IMG/VR virus record: IMGVR_UViG_3300037322_000166
Coordinates: 1-20,985 of that record
Origin: a virus
DNA length: 20,985 nt
Reading direction: 5' to 3' (one strand)
Shown here: one piece after another, positions 6,119 to 12,952 of the stretch
Layout: each line of letters starts with the position of its first letter
How positions within the stretch are numbered: position 1 is the first letter of the stretch
The notes under the pieces: model-generated
The model's database searches: none
Seen by the model: only the letters and a program-made list of their open reading frames with translations
What the model was told of the DNA's origin: nothing
Translations under genes and position numbers: made by a program

Positions 6119-6970
6119 GTGCATTTGCATGTTCATTTTAAAACCGTGTTTCATACAATAGTTGCCGACATATTCGTGGTTTCGGGCAATAGCTGCCATG
6201 TCGAGTAATCCAGGTTCAAAGAAATTAATCTTCTCATCAACAGTGCTTCGCTCTGCCATAGTAATGTTACCCTTTTCGGCGCGCAGTAGTTTAATCTTTT
6301 GCGGGAAAGAGTTGTAAATATTCATTGGGCTACAGTAGATTTCTTTACCGGTTGTTCTTTTCCAGTCATGTGCCCAGTCCGGTACCTCATTGTACGGACT
6401 ATCAATATCTGAGCTCATTACAAACTTAAGGCAGTCTGCTCGTTCAAGGATAGTCTTGGATGGCTTAAAGTATTTTGTTGCCTTACCATCTTTCTCTGCA
6501 CACTTTGGCGAACATACAAGCGTAACACCTTCTGGAACGTCTGTATCGGGAATACCATTCGATTCAACCTGTACTTCTTTATAATCACCGAGTTGACGAC
6601 TCATGAACTCGCTTATATTGTCTTGCAGTAAAGGTTCGCCACCTGTCATTACAAGCACAACACCGGGATGTGTTGGACCACCCCTATCAGAGATAGCCCA
6701 GGTGGGTGCAGTGGAGTCTTTCCAGTAATCGGTAATAGTACTGATTGCCTTTGCTTCAATCTCCTGATATGTCATCCAGTCACCATCATCGAAGAATGTG
6801 TCACAGAAACTACACGTAAGATTGCACTTTGCTAGCCTAATAAACACTGCCGGCAAGCCAGCATAGGGGCCTTCCCCCTGGAGTGTAAAGAACATGCTTG
6901 TAACAAACAAACTGTCGACAGGGGCATCTTTGAAAAACTTCTTACCAGTCAGCTGATTTGTTCCGAACAT
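6098..6970 (-). CDS. queE: 7-carboxy-7-deazaguanine synthase (radical SAM)
   Basis: A 290-aa radical SAM enzyme of the QueE family, which converts carboxy-tetrahydropterin to 7-carboxy-7-deazaguanine on the route to preQ0. The N-terminus has FFTLQGEGPYAGLPAVFIRLAK split by GEGP (residues 32-35). The iron-sulfur CxxxCxxC motif is CNLTCSFCDTFF (Cys49, 53, 56). TGGEPLLQ (109-116), ESNG (136-139) and CSPK (153-156) follow as in known QueE. It is longer than E. coli QueE (223 aa), mostly by an internal insertion. AAGGA precedes the ATG. With the QueD-like and DpdA-like genes in this window it suggests phage DNA modification by 7-deazaguanine rather than only tRNA queuosine supply. Its 3' end overlaps the convergent HNH gene. 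Confidence 0.9.
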   Translation of the reverse strand: MFGTNQLTGKKFFKDAPVDSLFVTSMFFTLQGEGPYAGLPAVFIRLAKCNLTCSFCDTFFDDGDWMTYQEIEAKAISTITDYWKDSTAPTWAISDRGGPTHPGVVLVMTGGEPLLQDNISEFMSRQLGDYKEVQVESNGIPDTDVPEGVTLVCSPKCAEKDGKATKYFKPSKTILERADCLKFVMSSDIDSPYNEVPDWAHDWKRTTGKEIYCSPMNIYNSFPQKIKLLRAEKGNITMAERSTVDEKINFFEPGLLDMAAIARNHEYVGNYCMKHGFKMNMQMHLFANLA

Positions 6971-6971
6971 A

Positions 6972-7475
6972 TTATTCCTTAGGACCTTTTAACTTTTCCA
7001 CTATTTTAGACGCTTGTAGGAGATATGTCAAGTCTTCTGCAGTTAGCGAACCTTTATCTTTCGCAATTTCTATTAAGTCTTCAAACACACTGTCTCTCAT
7101 TCTTAGCTTTGTTGCAGTGGTTATATTCGCTGACATCTCGACACCAGCTTGGATAGCTGTTGCAAATGCTTTGGCAGCGGCGTCCACATTTATTCCATTG
7201 CCCCAAACCACTGTTCCGTTTCGCTCAAGTGTTACAATATTTTTATAATTTTCGTCTTTAAAAGAAATGATGTGATCGTACAATCCTACTGAAATACGAG
7301 GATTATAAGTAGGGTTACTTATGTGTACATTATTAATAGCACTAGTCAGATTAGTCAGTATAGTACCGGCACCGCCGGTAGTTACGTTAGCACCAGTAAT
7401 GGTGTTAGCACTATTGGTACCTGGATGTGTATATGTAGTGACAATGTTTGCAAAAGTACCTGTAGTCTTACTCAT
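6972..7475 (-). CDS. Unknown protein, Thr/Asn-rich N-terminus, helical C-terminus
   Basis: A 167-aa protein. Residues 1-55 are rich in Thr, Asn and Gly (e.g. HPGTNSANTITGANVTTGG), as in flexible or beta-structured virion proteins. Residues 56-95 look like short beta strands, including LERNGTVVWGNG. Residues about 96-167 are helical (DAAAKAFATAIQAGVEM, then DLTYLLQASKIVEKLKG). I recall similar C-termini in uncharacterised proteins of T4-like phages. It sits between mazG and queE. Its ATG lies within the end of the mazG-like gene, with a GGGAG Shine-Dalgarno sequence. Function unknown; a structural role is only a guess from composition. Confidence 0.7.
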   Translation of the reverse strand: MSKTTGTFANIVTTYTHPGTNSANTITGANVTTGGAGTILTNLTSAINNVHISNPTYNPRISVGLYDHIISFKDENYKNIVTLERNGTVVWGNGINVDAAAKAFATAIQAGVEMSANITTATKLRMRDSVFEDLIEIAKDKGSLTAEDLTYLLQASKIVEKLKGPKE

Positions 7476-7785
7476 CTCTTTTCTCCCAAGTATGCATAAA
7501 CTTAGATAATCTTTGCATTTTATTCTGTTTTGCCTTTTCCAGGCCCTCGGTAGTTATACCCATTGAATCCTTAACCATGTCGACTAATGCGAGCACATCA
7601 CCTAATTCCATTTCCAGGCTTTCTAAATTTGTTAGAGTTGTATTTAGCGGTTTTCCCACTACACCGAATCTTTTTATTTTAGACGCTGCTTGAATTACTT
7701 CAGCGCACTCTTCCTGCAGAATGTTTAAACATTCTTCCTGGTGTTCATTTACTTGCTTCAAATTTTTGCTCCCAAACCCATGCAT
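7468..7785 (-). CDS. MazG-like nucleotide pyrophosphohydrolase
   Basis: A 105-aa all-helical protein of the MazG/dUTPase-like superfamily, which hydrolyses nucleoside triphosphates (or ppGpp-related nucleotides) to monophosphates. Metal-binding motifs are EECAE (residues 25-29, ExxE) and ELGD (60-63, ExxD), with LVDMVKDSMGI following. Marine T4-like phages commonly carry such genes, thought to adjust nucleotide pools. The start is uncertain: the ATG at 7785 overlaps galE by 41 bases and lacks a ribosome-binding site, while a TTG at 7761 has GGGAG seven bases upstream and would remove 8 residues. The substrate cannot be told from sequence. Confidence 0.8.
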   Translation of the reverse strand: MHGFGSKNLKQVNEHQEECLNILQEECAEVIQAASKIKRFGVVGKPLNTTLTNLESLEMELGDVLALVDMVKDSMGITTEGLEKAKQNKMQRLSKFMHTWEKRDE

Positions 7786-8710
7786 GTTTTATAATATCGT
7801 GTACACCGTATGTCGGCTCCCATTTCAGAATTTCTTTCGCCTTGTTGATATTGGCAACCAATTCTGCAGGATCGCCTGCGCGCCTTGCACCAAACACAAC
7901 TTTTGCTTCCTTGCCGACAATCTTTGATGCGTATTTACACAATTCTTTTACACTAATTCCATCGCTTCCGCCGCCGATGTTAAACGCCTGGTTAGCTAAG
8001 TCGGTATCTAATATGTCAAGTGCTAAGAGGTGAGCTCTGGCCAAATCGGCAACATGAACATAATCTCTTATGCAGGTGCCGTCCTTAGTGTGGTAATCGC
8101 TACCACAAATAGTAAACAAGTCATCGTTGAATATCTTGTTACAGAGTATAGGGATAACGTGTGTTGCAGGCCGCTGTGTGTATCCAAACCTTGCTTCGGG
8201 GTCGGCGCCAGCAGCATTAAAGTATCTGAATGTTACAAACTTTATCCCGTAGGCCCTAGCATAATCCTTAATTAGTAATTCTCCGGCCACTTTACTCGAG
8301 GCATAGGGATTTTCGGGATCGTAGTATAATCCCTCTTCTTTAAGTGGCCCTGCCAGGCCCTGGCGGCCATAAGTGTTGCCGCTAGAACTAAAGATAATAT
8401 TTTTAATGCCGGCAGCAAGCATACATTCAAGCATACCCTTCATTTTTATCACGTTATTTGTGTAATATTTCTCTGGTTCGGCGACGCTTTGTTCTACTAG
8501 ATGTTCAGCAGCCAGGTGAACTACAGTGTCATAATTTACAGTATTTTCTTTAAAGAAGTCTAGATAGTCTGCTACCTTATATATCCCAGGCGGGAAGTGA
8601 ACAGGGGGTTCTCTATCCACAATAGTGACATCGTGCCCGGCTTCGTGTAAACACCAGCCCACTTGCGTACCTATAAACCCGCCGCCACCTGTAATTATTA
8701 TTTTGCTCAT
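7745..8710 (-). CDS. galE: UDP-glucose 4-epimerase-like protein
   Basis: A 321-aa extended short-chain dehydrogenase of the GalE type, which interconverts UDP-glucose and UDP-galactose (or the N-acetyl forms) using bound NAD. Seen in order: the Rossmann motif ITGGGGFIG (residues 6-14), LAAEHLVEQS, the catalytic Ser region IFSSSGNTYG, YASSK (Tyr136, Lys140), and FRYFNAAGADPEARFG for substrate binding. Full length is slightly shorter than E. coli GalE (338 aa). An AGG ribosome-binding sequence precedes the ATG. It lies in the same run as a glycosyltransferase (10568-11749), so it may supply the sugar donor. The exact epimer specificity is not visible. Confidence 0.87.
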   Translation of the reverse strand: MSKIIITGGGGFIGTQVGWCLHEAGHDVTIVDREPPVHFPPGIYKVADYLDFFKENTVNYDTVVHLAAEHLVEQSVAEPEKYYTNNVIKMKGMLECMLAAGIKNIIFSSSGNTYGRQGLAGPLKEEGLYYDPENPYASSKVAGELLIKDYARAYGIKFVTFRYFNAAGADPEARFGYTQRPATHVIPILCNKIFNDDLFTICGSDYHTKDGTCIRDYVHVADLARAHLLALDILDTDLANQAFNIGGGSDGISVKELCKYASKIVGKEAKVVFGARRAGDPAELVANINKAKEILKWEPTYGVHDIIKHAWVWEQKFEASK

Positions 8711-8717
8711 TGAACCT

Positions 8718-8966
8718 TTATACCATAAATTTTATTTTGAAGAACAGTGCATCATCTAAATTTTCAAAACCCACAAACATGTAGGCTTTGGAAGCGCCGT
8801 CGAGAAATTTTATAGACACAAGTCCGTTGCTATTAGATTCCACCCAATCAATCATGAGAGGGAAATCAGGAGGAGTCTCAAACTTTAGGACAGTTTTGTA
8901 TTTTCTATCAAACACAACAGCCGAATCAGTTAGGCTGCTGTACTCCGTACTCAAGTATTGCACCAT
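8718..8966 (-). CDS. Small protein with an FExxDDAxxF C-terminal motif, 82 aa
   Basis: Begins MVQYLSTEYSSLTDS. A beta-rich body (YKTVLKFETPP, MIDWVESNSNGLVSIKF) ends with FVGFENLDDALFFKIKFMV, the ending shared with the two small proteins at 4939 and 5178. Function unknown. The frame extends upstream to 9032, but the ATG at 8966 is preferred for its GGAG only three bases ahead; it still overlaps the QueD-like gene by 41 bases. Confidence 0.65.
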   Translation of the reverse strand: MVQYLSTEYSSLTDSAVVFDRKYKTVLKFETPPDFPLMIDWVESNSNGLVSIKFLDGASKAYMFVGFENLDDALFFKIKFMV

Positions 8967-9285
8967 TTTCTCCGTCTTCACTGACTTCGACTGAAATTTT
9001 CCTACCAGGATATTTTTTAGATACGTAATCAATTAAATCCTCTGCAAGCATTTCGCAGCTTTTGTAATCCACTTGTAAAGTTGCTTCTGCGTAAAGAGCC
9101 TCAAGTTCTCTCTTGAATAAAATAAACTCGATATCTCGGTCATTATGGAAAACATCAATTTCAACCCTAAAGTGAAAAATGTGCCTATGCGGGTGAGCTA
9201 AAAATTCTACACCTACTGGTGCGTTTGGGTAGCGATGAATTCCTTCTTTACAAAATGTTATAAAGATTTTTCTGCTGCTAATCAT
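8926..9285 (-). CDS. QueD / 6-pyruvoyl-tetrahydropterin synthase-like protein
   Basis: A 119-aa protein that aligns by eye along its length with E. coli QueD. GIHRYP matches AAHRLP (zinc His17), HPHRHIFHFRVEI matches the HGH zinc pair (His33, His35), DIEFILFKRELEALY matches the IIDFAELK helix, SCEMLAEDLIDYV matches TSEVLAKWIW, and ISVEVSED matches the VMVKET strand. QueD makes carboxy-tetrahydropterin, the substrate of QueE. Two differences stand out: the usual catalytic Cys before the HGH is replaced (Leu29 region), and the Asp-His dyad is not evident. It is therefore a QueD-family relative whose activity is uncertain. A very good AAGGAG precedes the ATG. Confidence 0.65.
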   Translation of the reverse strand: MISSRKIFITFCKEGIHRYPNAPVGVEFLAHPHRHIFHFRVEIDVFHNDRDIEFILFKRELEALYAEATLQVDYKSCEMLAEDLIDYVSKKYPGRKISVEVSEDGENGAILEYGVQQPN

Positions 9286-10083
9286 TTATTCTCCTTTGGC
9301 CTTTTTTGCCGGCTTAACTGGTTTACTTAACGGGTCTTCTGTGGCGCCCTCTGCATATGCAGTGGCTGCATCAACCGGTTCTGTAACCTTTGCTATAGCT
9401 TCTTCTGGATCAGGTTTCAGCTTTGATACGGAAGTGGCATCAAGCCCGGCATCAACATCGTTCTTTAAGTCGGCTAGTTTACTGTCCGCTGCCCGAACAA
9501 TCGGTTCTACAGCACTAACAATTACATCCTCAACCGATTGTACAACTGGTGCAACAATTTTTTCTACCTTACTGATAATTTCGTCAGACTCGTATTCGAG
9601 CCAGCCAGTAAACCTGTTACTATCAGTTACCTCGTGAAAATGCATACACCATACTCCTGGATTAGTTGCGTTAAAGTCTACATCATCAATTTTTACTGTA
9701 AGGTTTGGACTCGATGTCTCGATATGGGGAATTCGTACACTTAGCAGTGGTACAAAAATTCGAGATTGCCAAATTCCCACATTTAACATTTTCAGTACTA
9801 TTTCGTGCTGATGAGCAGGATAATCTAGTGATACCCAAATACCGCTATCTAACAATGCTGTAATTGTCTTATCCCAGTAATTATCAGCAGCCGAACCCTG
9901 TGCATCAAAAGAATGATTAGCACCCATAAAAATGTGATGCACCCCGTTATCCTTCGCTTGTTTCGTAATTTCGGCAAGTGCTGGTTTGCCAACAACAAAC
10001 AGCGTCTTCTTTGAGAAGGCAGGGGTGTGTTCTACTTCTGGTCCAATAAAAAATACTGTGTTTTCGTGTCCGTCTCTATTCAT
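9286..10083 (-). CDS. Conserved phage protein of unknown function with low-complexity tail, 265 aa
   Basis: I recognise the general sequence (ENTVFFIGPEVEHTPAF, then HHIFMGANHSFD, IWVSLDYPAHQHE, FVPLLSVRIPHIE, NPGVWCMHFHEV) from uncharacterised proteins of T4-like marine phages. Residues 1-180 look like an alpha/beta fold with several His and Asp residues that could bind metal, but no known motif is complete. Residues about 185-265 are a low-complexity Ala/Val/Glu/Asp stretch ending in a Pro/Lys-rich tail (KPVKPAKKAKGE). The ATG has AAGGA upstream. Its stop abuts the start region of the QueD-like gene (TAAATG), so the two are tightly linked, which suggests but does not prove a related role. 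Confidence 0.75.
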   Translation of the reverse strand: MNRDGHENTVFFIGPEVEHTPAFSKKTLFVVGKPALAEITKQAKDNGVHHIFMGANHSFDAQGSAADNYWDKTITALLDSGIWVSLDYPAHQHEIVLKMLNVGIWQSRIFVPLLSVRIPHIETSSPNLTVKIDDVDFNATNPGVWCMHFHEVTDSNRFTGWLEYESDEIISKVEKIVAPVVQSVEDVIVSAVEPIVRAADSKLADLKNDVDAGLDATSVSKLKPDPEEAIAKVTEPVDAATAYAEGATEDPLSKPVKPAKKAKGE

Positions 10084-10107
10084 ATTTAATCCTTGTTATA
10101 AACTGTT

Positions 10108-10566
10108 TTATCCTAATTCTTCTATCATCATTCCAGAAAATTCTATATTAAAGTCCGGTATATCAACCGGTAGATTTTTTTTAAAATTCTTTGCCACGGT
10201 GATATGCGCTCTATATTCCGGAAAATCACTAGTTGCGCCGTATTGTTCTTTAAAAATATTCTGTAACCTCTTTGCGTCTGGGCAATATATCTCGAGAACC
10301 AAAGTATCTTTTTCTTTACCAAACAGTGCGAATCCTCTTGGGATAGCGTTAAACGGTAGATTGAAGTTTTCTTTAGAAATATCTGGACACTCGGATTTAC
10401 TGTAAATTAGTGTACAGTGATATTCGTCCTTATCTTCGAGATTGTCAATCTCGAGTGACTGCATATAAGCAAACAACATACTGGCTGACTGCCTACTAGG
10501 GATTACAGCCGAATATGTACCTCCTGGATGGGTACTATTTTTCAGTGATTCTAATAACTTTTTCAT
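10108..10566 (-). CDS. 2H phosphoesterase, Acb1-like (possible anti-CBASS protein)
   Basis: A 152-aa protein with the two HxT motifs of the 2H phosphoesterase superfamily: EYHCTLIYSK (His50, Thr52) and YRAHITVAKN (His121, Thr123), 71 residues apart. T4 Acb1 (gp57B) is, from memory, about the same length, has nearly the same spacing, and cleaves the cyclic nucleotides that activate CBASS defence. A C-terminal acidic residue in FNIEFSG (Glu142) could match the Acb1 substrate-binding Glu. Other 2H enzymes (2'-5' RNA ligase or cyclic phosphodiesterase types) remain possible. It sits between the glycosyltransferase and the 265-aa gene. The superfamily is secure; Acb1 function is inferred. Confidence 0.7.
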   Translation of the reverse strand: MKKLLESLKNSTHPGGTYSAVIPSRQSASMLFAYMQSLEIDNLEDKDEYHCTLIYSKSECPDISKENFNLPFNAIPRGFALFGKEKDTLVLEIYCPDAKRLQNIFKEQYGATSDFPEYRAHITVAKNFKKNLPVDIPDFNIEFSGMMIEELG

Positions 10567-10567
10567 C

Positions 10568-11749
10568 TTAGTATTTTGCTTTTGCTACGTATTTTCTATA
10601 GTCGTTGCCGTTTCTGGCCCATTGCTCGCCCTTGCCTTCGAGTACATCGACTGTTCTATCGATGGTGCCATCTTGCCAATTGCTTACTGCACCTGTTATA
10701 TATTCATCTGGCCGGGTCATCATTGTTTCTAGCCGATTAGCAGCGTGATTGATGCTCCACGGGATATACATGTTTCTCTCGTTGTTTGCAAATACTTCAG
10801 GGAAGCTTCGATAAGCCGGGTAAAGGGTAAGTGTGCCAAACGTGTCGGCTTCGCTTACTGTGTTACTTACCCAGTCTTGTAATGCACAGTTAAATAAAAC
10901 GGTGCTGTCTGCAAGCAAGTTGTAATAGTCATTTTTCTTAAGACCAGTATAGATATTGAAGTTTGCTTTGTTGCTGTTCACTAGCGACATTGCACGATCT
11001 ACATACTTTTGATTATTACTCTTTAGTTCTGGGTGTCCACAGAATATAGCAAACTCAACATCAGTGCTCCTATTTGCATAGTATTCTTCGGCAAGATCCA
11101 TGTAAAAATCTGGTTGCTTTTCGTCGTCCCATCGCGCTGCAAACCCAACACGCTTTACTCTTTCTCCAATAGGCTTTACTACAGGTACTCTACTCTTAAC
11201 TTCTTCTTTACCAAACGGTAATCCGGTCACGTAGATAGGTGCACTAAACCCTGCTATCCTTAGATTTGCTACCATTTCTTCACTTGCTACTAAGATGCCA
11301 TCGACAAAGCTATCAATCATTCTCTCATAATGCTTCATCCATGTGCCCATACCTTCTCTGTTTACGAAATCGTCGGGGTCGATACTCTGAGCAAGGCACC
11401 TGACGTAAACACGCGGCCTATATTCGTGGGGTACTTGATCCATGATATACGGCAAGCTCTCAATTCCTGGAGTATACATGTCCTCGTAGAAGATTACATC
11501 TTCGCTTGTTACATTGCCTTCTTTCATTAGTTTAATAAGGTTGGCAGTCTGCATCATACTGTAATAAGTACGACCGTGTGCATCGAGCACACTTCCGGTG
11601 ACAATCCTTTTGTCTGTTGTCAACTCCGAACCAGTGACTAGATCGTAGTCAACTCCTCGGCGTTTGAAGACGCGTTCGTTCCAGTCGCTAAGTTGCAAAG
11701 AATACCTTGCCTCGTACTGCTCGAGCCCCATGTAAATTAGTTTTCTCAT
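10568..11749 (-). CDS. GT-B fold glycosyltransferase
   Basis: A 393-aa protein with the features of GT4-like glycosyltransferases: a connecting region VTGLPFG (175-181), the strand-loop VGFAARWDDEKQPDFYMDL (201-219), FAIFCGHPEL, IYTGLKKNDYYNLLADSTVLF (the usual segment before the donor site), and SEADTFGTLTLYPAYRSFPEVF (299-320), equivalent to the donor-phosphate and sugar-binding motif. These enzymes transfer a sugar from an activated nucleotide donor. The acceptor is unknown: phage DNA, a virion protein or a host component are all possible. GalE about 2 kb downstream in the same direction could feed it. AAAGGA precedes the ATG, which overlaps the 60-aa gene's stop. Confidence 0.82.
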   Translation of the reverse strand: MRKLIYMGLEQYEARYSLQLSDWNERVFKRRGVDYDLVTGSELTTDKRIVTGSVLDAHGRTYYSMMQTANLIKLMKEGNVTSEDVIFYEDMYTPGIESLPYIMDQVPHEYRPRVYVRCLAQSIDPDDFVNREGMGTWMKHYERMIDSFVDGILVASEEMVANLRIAGFSAPIYVTGLPFGKEEVKSRVPVVKPIGERVKRVGFAARWDDEKQPDFYMDLAEEYYANRSTDVEFAIFCGHPELKSNNQKYVDRAMSLVNSNKANFNIYTGLKKNDYYNLLADSTVLFNCALQDWVSNTVSEADTFGTLTLYPAYRSFPEVFANNERNMYIPWSINHAANRLETMMTRPDEYITGAVSNWQDGTIDRTVDVLEGKGEQWARNGNDYRKYVAKAKY

Positions 11750-11928
11750 TTCTTGTCCTTTAACAAATCGATTATTTCTTGCATATTCTTGTATTTAGGA
11801 GAGTTCGGATTAAGTATATACTCCATATCTCTGCGTATGTACTGTAACATCTCGTAATCTACCGGCGTGAACGATAATTTATCGAATATATCTTGTTCGG
11901 ACCGATTATTTTCTGTATCGTTCTTCAT
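11746..11928 (-). CDS. Small hypothetical protein, 60 aa
   Basis: A highly polar N-terminus (KNDTENNRSEQDIFDKL) is followed by predicted helices (YEMLQYIRRDMEYIL, then MQEIIDLLKDKK). No motif is recognised. It overlaps genes on both sides (23 bases with the upstream gene and ATGA with the glycosyltransferase), which supports it being real and translationally coupled. Confidence 0.6.
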   Translation of the reverse strand: MKNDTENNRSEQDIFDKLSFTPVDYEMLQYIRRDMEYILNPNSPKYKNMQEIIDLLKDKK

Positions 11929-12205
11929 TGTTTATTAGTTCTTTTATTAGTTCTTTATCTATTTCTTCTTGTATTAGATCGGCCATCTGTTGGTCGAACT
12001 GTGTATATTCTTCCTGTTTAACAGGGTGGGTAGCTAAACGCCTAACAACCTCATCCTGTTTCTCTTCCTCAGTCATATCTTTGACTGGTTTTGTCTTAGC
12101 AATATGTAAAGATTGCATCAGCTCGACAGTCCACTCAGCTCTCAACTGTCGAGTTTTTCCTTCGACACGTTGCTTCACTGAATCTATTTTTATCTTATCA
12201 CTCAT
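11906..12205 (-). CDS. Small protein with a T4 gp23-like segment, 99 aa
   Basis: Starting at ATG 12205 gives a 99-aa helical protein. Residues 14-33, VEGKTRQLRAEWTVELMQSL, read like the segment of T4-type major capsid protein gp23 with pattern VExKxRxLKAxYxIELAQDL. Residues 72-91 (MADLIQEEIDKELIKEL) resemble the helix that follows it in gp23 (AELxxxLxxEIxxEINREV). Between them is VKDMTEEEKQDEVVRRL, which recurs in the gene just upstream. It is far too short to be a capsid protein. Possibilities are a degenerate copy, a capsid-interacting decoy, or an independent short helix family. The frame stays open further upstream, but ATG 12205 fits the coupling with the upstream stop. Confidence 0.65.
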   Translation of the reverse strand: MSDKIKIDSVKQRVEGKTRQLRAEWTVELMQSLHIAKTKPVKDMTEEEKQDEVVRRLATHPVKQEEYTQFDQQMADLIQEEIDKELIKELINNEERYRK

Positions 12206-12413
12206 AATCAAACCGCTGTTGCTCCTCAAGCATTTCTCTTTGTGCTTCAAAGTAGGATATTGATTTTTTCCAGGCCAGTTCGTCAAGGATGACGAAGTAA
12301 GCGTCGGACCTTCTGGGTTGAGTTTTTAGTCTCCAAATGACTTCATCCTCTTTTTCTGCATCACTCATGTCTTTGACTAACTTTACAGAATTTCTTTCTT
12401 TTAGTAGTTCCAT
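12198..12413 (-). CDS. Small helical protein, paralogue of its downstream neighbour, 71 aa
   Basis: Contains KLVKDMSDAEKEDEVIWRL (residues 11-29), nearly the same as KPVKDMTEEEKQDEVVRRL in the next gene; the remainder (ILDELAWKKSISYFEAQREMLEEQQRF) is a charged helix. The two were probably made by duplication. It lacks the gp23-like segment. Function unknown. It overlaps the downstream start by 8 bases. Its ribosome-binding site is weak. Confidence 0.65.
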   Translation of the reverse strand: MELLKERNSVKLVKDMSDAEKEDEVIWRLKTQPRRSDAYFVILDELAWKKSISYFEAQREMLEEQQRFDYE

Positions 12414-12415
12414 GA

Positions 12416-12664
12416 CTAGTTCTTTGTAAGTATATAAGCTAACACATCGGGTCCATCCACCACAACTGACTGCTTAGGGTATGCCAGGAATCCCGATCCG
12501 CCCCTGCCATTATTTTTCGCAATTATTGATTCAACGCGAATCATCTTATCTGTCATTTTAATAATGCTGCAGATAACCAGCGAGTTATGCCGTGCTACAG
12601 CCAGCTTCGACGATTCGGTTATTAAGTTACCTAATATGTCTGTATGCTCTACTTTACTTGTCAT
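12416..12664 (-). CDS. Hypothetical protein, 82 aa
   Basis: A compact alpha/beta protein that I do not recognise: TDILGNLITESSKLAVAR, VICSIIKMTDKMIRVESII and SVVVDGPDVLAYIL suggest beta strands with one helix. A GRGGSGFLAYPK loop sits in the middle. It overlaps the upstream gene by 11 bases and ends two bases before the next gene's ATG, as expected of a coupled operon gene. Confidence 0.65.
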   Translation of the reverse strand: MTSKVEHTDILGNLITESSKLAVARHNSLVICSIIKMTDKMIRVESIIAKNNGRGGSGFLAYPKQSVVVDGPDVLAYILTKN

Positions 12665-12950
12665 AGTTGATTGTTCTTATTAACTTGTCACCCATCCAGT
12701 AGGAAGACATCTCTTCTTTATCGGTTTCGAGATTCTTTAGAAGCCCGTCGAATTCTAACTTTGTAATCTCTCTTCCGTCGGAAATTGTTTCGCCTAAGTA
12801 ACGCTGAGTTACTTCCGGGAAACTGTCACCGTCTGCGCCCGAGTCTTTCATAGTGACTTCGTCATATGCATGTTCTAAGCTCTCAGCTTCGATTACATAT
12901 TTGTGACGGAAAGACGCAATAGTATCTACTACAAACAATTTCTTAGACAT
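12654..12950 (-). CDS. Hypothetical protein, 98 aa
   Basis: Begins MSKKLFVVDTIASFRHKYVIEAES. The first 45 residues resemble the small strand-helix-strand domains common in phage proteins that begin with a short beta strand and an 'EAxSLEHAYDEV' helix. The rest is acidic, with a C-terminal basic strand (GDKLIRTINYDK). Function unknown. AGGA lies 8 bases upstream of the ATG, so the start is supported; the TATAAATA in that spacer is discussed among rejected items. Confidence 0.7.
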   Translation of the reverse strand: MSKKLFVVDTIASFRHKYVIEAESLEHAYDEVTMKDSGADGDSFPEVTQRYLGETISDGREITKLEFDGLLKNLETDKEEMSSYWMGDKLIRTINYDK

Positions 12951-12952
12951 AT

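Noticed and set aside
9296-9637. Ser/Thr-rich plus-strand reading frame opposite the 265-aa gene.
   Set aside because: It is antisense to the low-complexity Ala/Val/Glu tail, whose codons read as Ser/Thr on the other strand; no promoter or ribosome-binding site.
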